A DNA stretch of 64,000 bases from Volvox africanus. Its lineage: Eukaryota > Chlorophyta > Chlorophyceae > Chlamydomonadales > Volvocaceae. The notes under the pieces were generated by a model that worked only from the letters and a program-made list of their open reading frames with translations, was not told the origin of the DNA and did no database searches. Positions within the stretch are counted from its first letter, which is position 1, and each line of letters opens with the position of its first letter. Made by a program: the position numbers and the translations under genes. The stretch is from contig BSDZ01000032.1 in the NCBI GenBank assembly GCA_030268105.1, positions 124,001-188,000 of the forward strand, in the 5' to 3' direction. Positions 61,930 to 64,000 of the stretch are shown piece by piece.

Positions 61930-62729
61930 GCACGGGACGGGTAGGAAAGAGAAAGAAGAGAACGAAAACGATATGGAACCCATAACGGGAGGTACCGCAT
62001 GATAGCAGCAGGTTGTGAAGAAGGCAGGGTGTACAAATAATTCGGCGTGCGTGGGTGCATTCAGTTTAAAGTTTTCGTTTGGGTGGACGCATATATGTGT
62101 GCGTGGTGGGTACCTGTGTGAACCACCTGCTACTACTCGCTGAATCGCAAGAGACTAAGTGGAACGCATCTAGCATTGCGTGAGAGACAGGGGAAAGGAC
62201 AAGCGAGCGATTACACGCTTATCACAAATGCTAACATCCATTTCCTTCATTGTAATTTACCCCATTATGGATAACACGCGTATCATATAATTCATGCTGT
62301 TAACTTCATTTTAAAATCAGAATTCCTGCGTGGTAAAGCCCCAACCGGCCCGACTCTTGATGGGCCTTATCTAGCGCTGCGTATCTATACATGCATGGCA
62401 GCCGAATATCTATACACTGCACTAAAAAGCGCCGCCCTCTTATCCATCCCAACTTACAGGTCACGAGGGACTTGGTTTGATGGCCCAGCTGCACCTCTGA
62501 CCCCCCTCCTGGCGCCTCCTCCCCGCTGAGTGCCTCCTGAAGGGGGCGTGGGCATGATGGACATCACAACGTTGAAGTGGAGGGTGGCAGCTTAATATGA
62601 TGGGCAGTTTAGTTCAGCCGTGGATCTTAGCCGCTTCCCTAAGAGGATGGGTCATGTCGGGCGTGCTTCCATGTCCGCCCTCAAATATCTCCCTTGTCCG
62701 TATTCCGATATGCGAATCAGTCGGTGTTG

Positions 62730-63092
62730 TTATTCGGCGTCGTGTGCCATAGGCCTTATCCCTATGCGTGGTTTCCTGTAGGCCTTATTGCTCGTGTCCC
62801 CTTCGGTTTCCTCAAAATGCTCATGTGGGTCAGCAAGCCCTCCCTGACGCTTCAGCGGCTCAAGTAGAGCTCCAAATCGCCCAGATCTTCGATCTGACCC
62901 AGAACGTGGGATGACATCATCATCATCATCATATCTGGGACCGTATCTTCCACCAAAGTAATGGCTTCCACCCTGCGAAACCAATGAACACACTGCCGGT
63001 GCTGGTCCAGTTGTGGTAAGGGCCATAAACAGCCATGCCAGGCGGCCCAAATGCCAGCGTGTCAAGGATGACAAATTACAATGCATACACAT
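62730..63092 (-). CDS. Putative small secreted or membrane-anchored protein in the flank
   Basis: ATG at 63092 opens 120 codons to TAA. The N-terminus has basic residues then a hydrophobic stretch (LGRLAWLFMALTTTG) followed by PAPAVCS, resembling a signal peptide or an N-terminal anchor. A run of five Asp (repeated GAT codons at about 62918-62932) follows, then a polar, charged tail ending MAHDAE. The frame is also open upstream to 63158. No family is recognised. An internal acceptor-like TTTCGCAG near 62977 leaves splicing open. Confidence 0.4.
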   Translation of the reverse strand: MCMHCNLSSLTRWHLGRLAWLFMALTTTGPAPAVCSLVSQGGSHYFGGRYGPRYDDDDDVIPRSGSDRRSGRFGALLEPLKRQGGLADPHEHFEETEGDTSNKAYRKPRIGIRPMAHDAE

Positions 63093-63406
63093 CGTCCTCC
63101 ATCTGCCCACTATCTGATTCCCCGATACCCACACGTCTACTTGCAACCTCACGGCCACTGCCCAAGCCGGCCAGAGGCGCCGAACTCTTATTTTTTCGCT
63201 AGGGCTCCCTCAATCAATTCCACTCCAGGGTGTTAAGGCCGACCCAGATGGAGATATGGGCGTCCGTGTGCTGAGGGTTTAGCCAGCCTGACGGATCGCC
63301 TGCTGTAAAGGCGAGCAGCACGCACCAATTGTTGGACATGACAACGAATGAAGCCGTCATACACGCTGCTGGCAAGCGCTAAATGGAATAACAAAAAGAC
63401 GGGCCC

Positions 63407-63775
63407 ATGCTGCCGGCACACAATTACATCCGTGTGCTGCCTTCAAAACGACTCAACGTCAAGGCGGGCCACTTTGCACGGAAACAACAGTGCGTTAGCG
63501 AGCAAGCTCAAGAGCTGCTGAATTTGGTGCATCACTCGAGTACGCTATGCCGGATGCATACATACATGCATAACCCACCCGGACGTAGCCGGGCGGACCG
63601 CACCGCAACTGGTGTTTATGAGGGTCCAAATATAAGTGACCCATTTTTGGGAGCGGGTGGTAGTTGCACACCTGGGCAAGAAGGGGAGAGGGGATCAAGG
63701 ACCGCGGGAGGCGCAAGACAGCGTGAGGAGGGAGGCCCCGGGTACAACCGTCGGCCGTGCATGTTTCCGCACTGA
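63407..63775 (+). CDS. Candidate ORF in the flank
   Basis: ATG at 63407, 122 codons. The first ~45 residues (MLPAHNYIRVLPSKRLNVKA...) look protein-like; the remainder is Gly/Arg-rich low complexity. A minus frame with a hydrophobic N-terminus (63421-63233, no ATG start) overlaps its 5' end. No domain is recognised. Confidence 0.25.
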   Translation: MLPAHNYIRVLPSKRLNVKAGHFARKQQCVSEQAQELLNLVHHSSTLCRMHTYMHNPPGRSRADRTATGVYEGPNISDPFLGAGGSCTPGQEGERGSRTAGGARQREEGGPGYNRRPCMFPH

Positions 63776-64000
63776 AGCAAACAGTTCTTTCTCTGCCCTC
63801 GGCAAACTATTCCCAAAGTGGATGCAGGAGGCGTTCGCAGTTATCGCTTAGCTCAGCCGCGACGCAACCATATACCAAGGAGGAAAATGGACTTCTAAAA
63901 AGTAAAGAATATGCGTGGTGGCTTGACCCTTGAAGGATTCTCCTTACTTCAGTTGTCCAAGCTGCTGGGGGTACGACGGTACGATTAACATTAGCGTTTG

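Larger units (their letters stand above)
1..62702. repeat. Head-to-tail tandem array of ~11.24 kb units
   Basis: The sequence starting ccgtatgagattgcg at position 1 recurs at 11236, 22475, 40289 and 51524 in the same orientation, and everything between recurs in register. Full periods are 11235 bp (units 1 and 5) and 11239 bp (unit 2); the combined unit 3/4 block is 17814 bp because of an internal deletion. Homology stops at 62702, at unit position 11179. Each unit carries several spliced genes on the minus strand and no rRNA-like sequence, so this is a multigene amplification and not an rDNA or simple satellite array. The left edge is not in the window. A concatemer-style assembly artefact is possible but less likely, because copies carry private differences, one junction is a real deletion, and the right edge passes into unique sequence. 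Confidence 0.97.
51524..62702. repeat. Tandem unit 6 (last unit, ends at unit position 11179)
   Basis: The final copy lacks only the last ~56 bp of the unit before unrelated flank begins. Private changes are A at 52461 (unit 938), A at 52680 (unit 1157) and A at 56875 (unit 5352). Unit 3187 is T as in units 3-5, but unit 3409/3415 is G/T as in units 1-2, so this copy is mosaic. Confidence 0.95.
62703..64000. other. Non-repeated right flank of the array
   Basis: Sequence after ...CTTGTCCGTA matches no part of the unit that I could see. It holds the ORFs annotated separately. Confidence 0.9.

Noticed and set aside
1..62702. Transposon, retroelement, CRISPR or prophage origin
   Set aside because: There are no terminal repeats at the visible edge, no reverse transcriptase, integrase or transposase motif, no spacer-repeat structure, and the genes are spliced.

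Overview
The window is almost entirely one tandem array. A unit of about 11.24 kb is repeated head to tail six times from position 1 to 62702, followed by about 1.3 kb of unrelated flank (62703-64000). Position 1 is used here as unit position 1; the true biological unit boundary is unknown, and the left edge of the array lies outside the window. Units start at 1, 11236, 22475, 30084 (truncated at its left end), 40289 and 51524. Units 3 and 4 are joined by a deletion of about 4.66 kb. Reading the copies against each other I noticed 12 substitution sites and two microsatellite length differences, so the copies are about 99.9% identical.

The sequence looks like eukaryotic nuclear DNA: moderate GC, no long uninterrupted genes, and many short protein-like stretches bounded by GT-AG splice signals whose reading phases agree when joined by hand. 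Inferred introns are often very short (41, 43, 51, 64, 78 and 86 nt). CA/TG microsatellites lie inside introns. An alga, another protist or a fungus would fit; nothing here fixes the taxon. I found no rRNA, tRNA, CRISPR array, transposase or reverse transcriptase.

Layout of one unit, with nearly every credible model on the minus strand (unit coordinates): a 3'-terminal gene fragment (11013-10862); a leucine-rich-repeat (LRR) protein gene with seven exons (10406-8413); a four-exon gene of unknown function whose ATG overlaps the LRR stop codon (8416-7338); a small three-exon gene (about 7186-6803); a 513-codon Ser/Ala/Gly-rich reading frame split by one in-frame TGA (6025-4481); a C2-like N-terminal fragment running into a (GGGGAC)14 tract (2658-2329); a 130-codon ORF (1231-839); and proline-rich 3' exons (751-450). 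Between them lie AT-richer stretches without clear genes. No pathway links these genes from sequence alone; the shared orientation suggests one co-directional gene cluster amplified as a block.

Four points deserve attention: the near-identical multigene array; the unit 3/4 deletion, which fuses two genes in frame and removes one LRR copy; an identical 51-nt intron-like segment at two places 2.5 kb apart in each unit, like an introner element; and the single in-frame stop shared by all six copies of the longest reading frame. All gene models are manual and lack transcript support.
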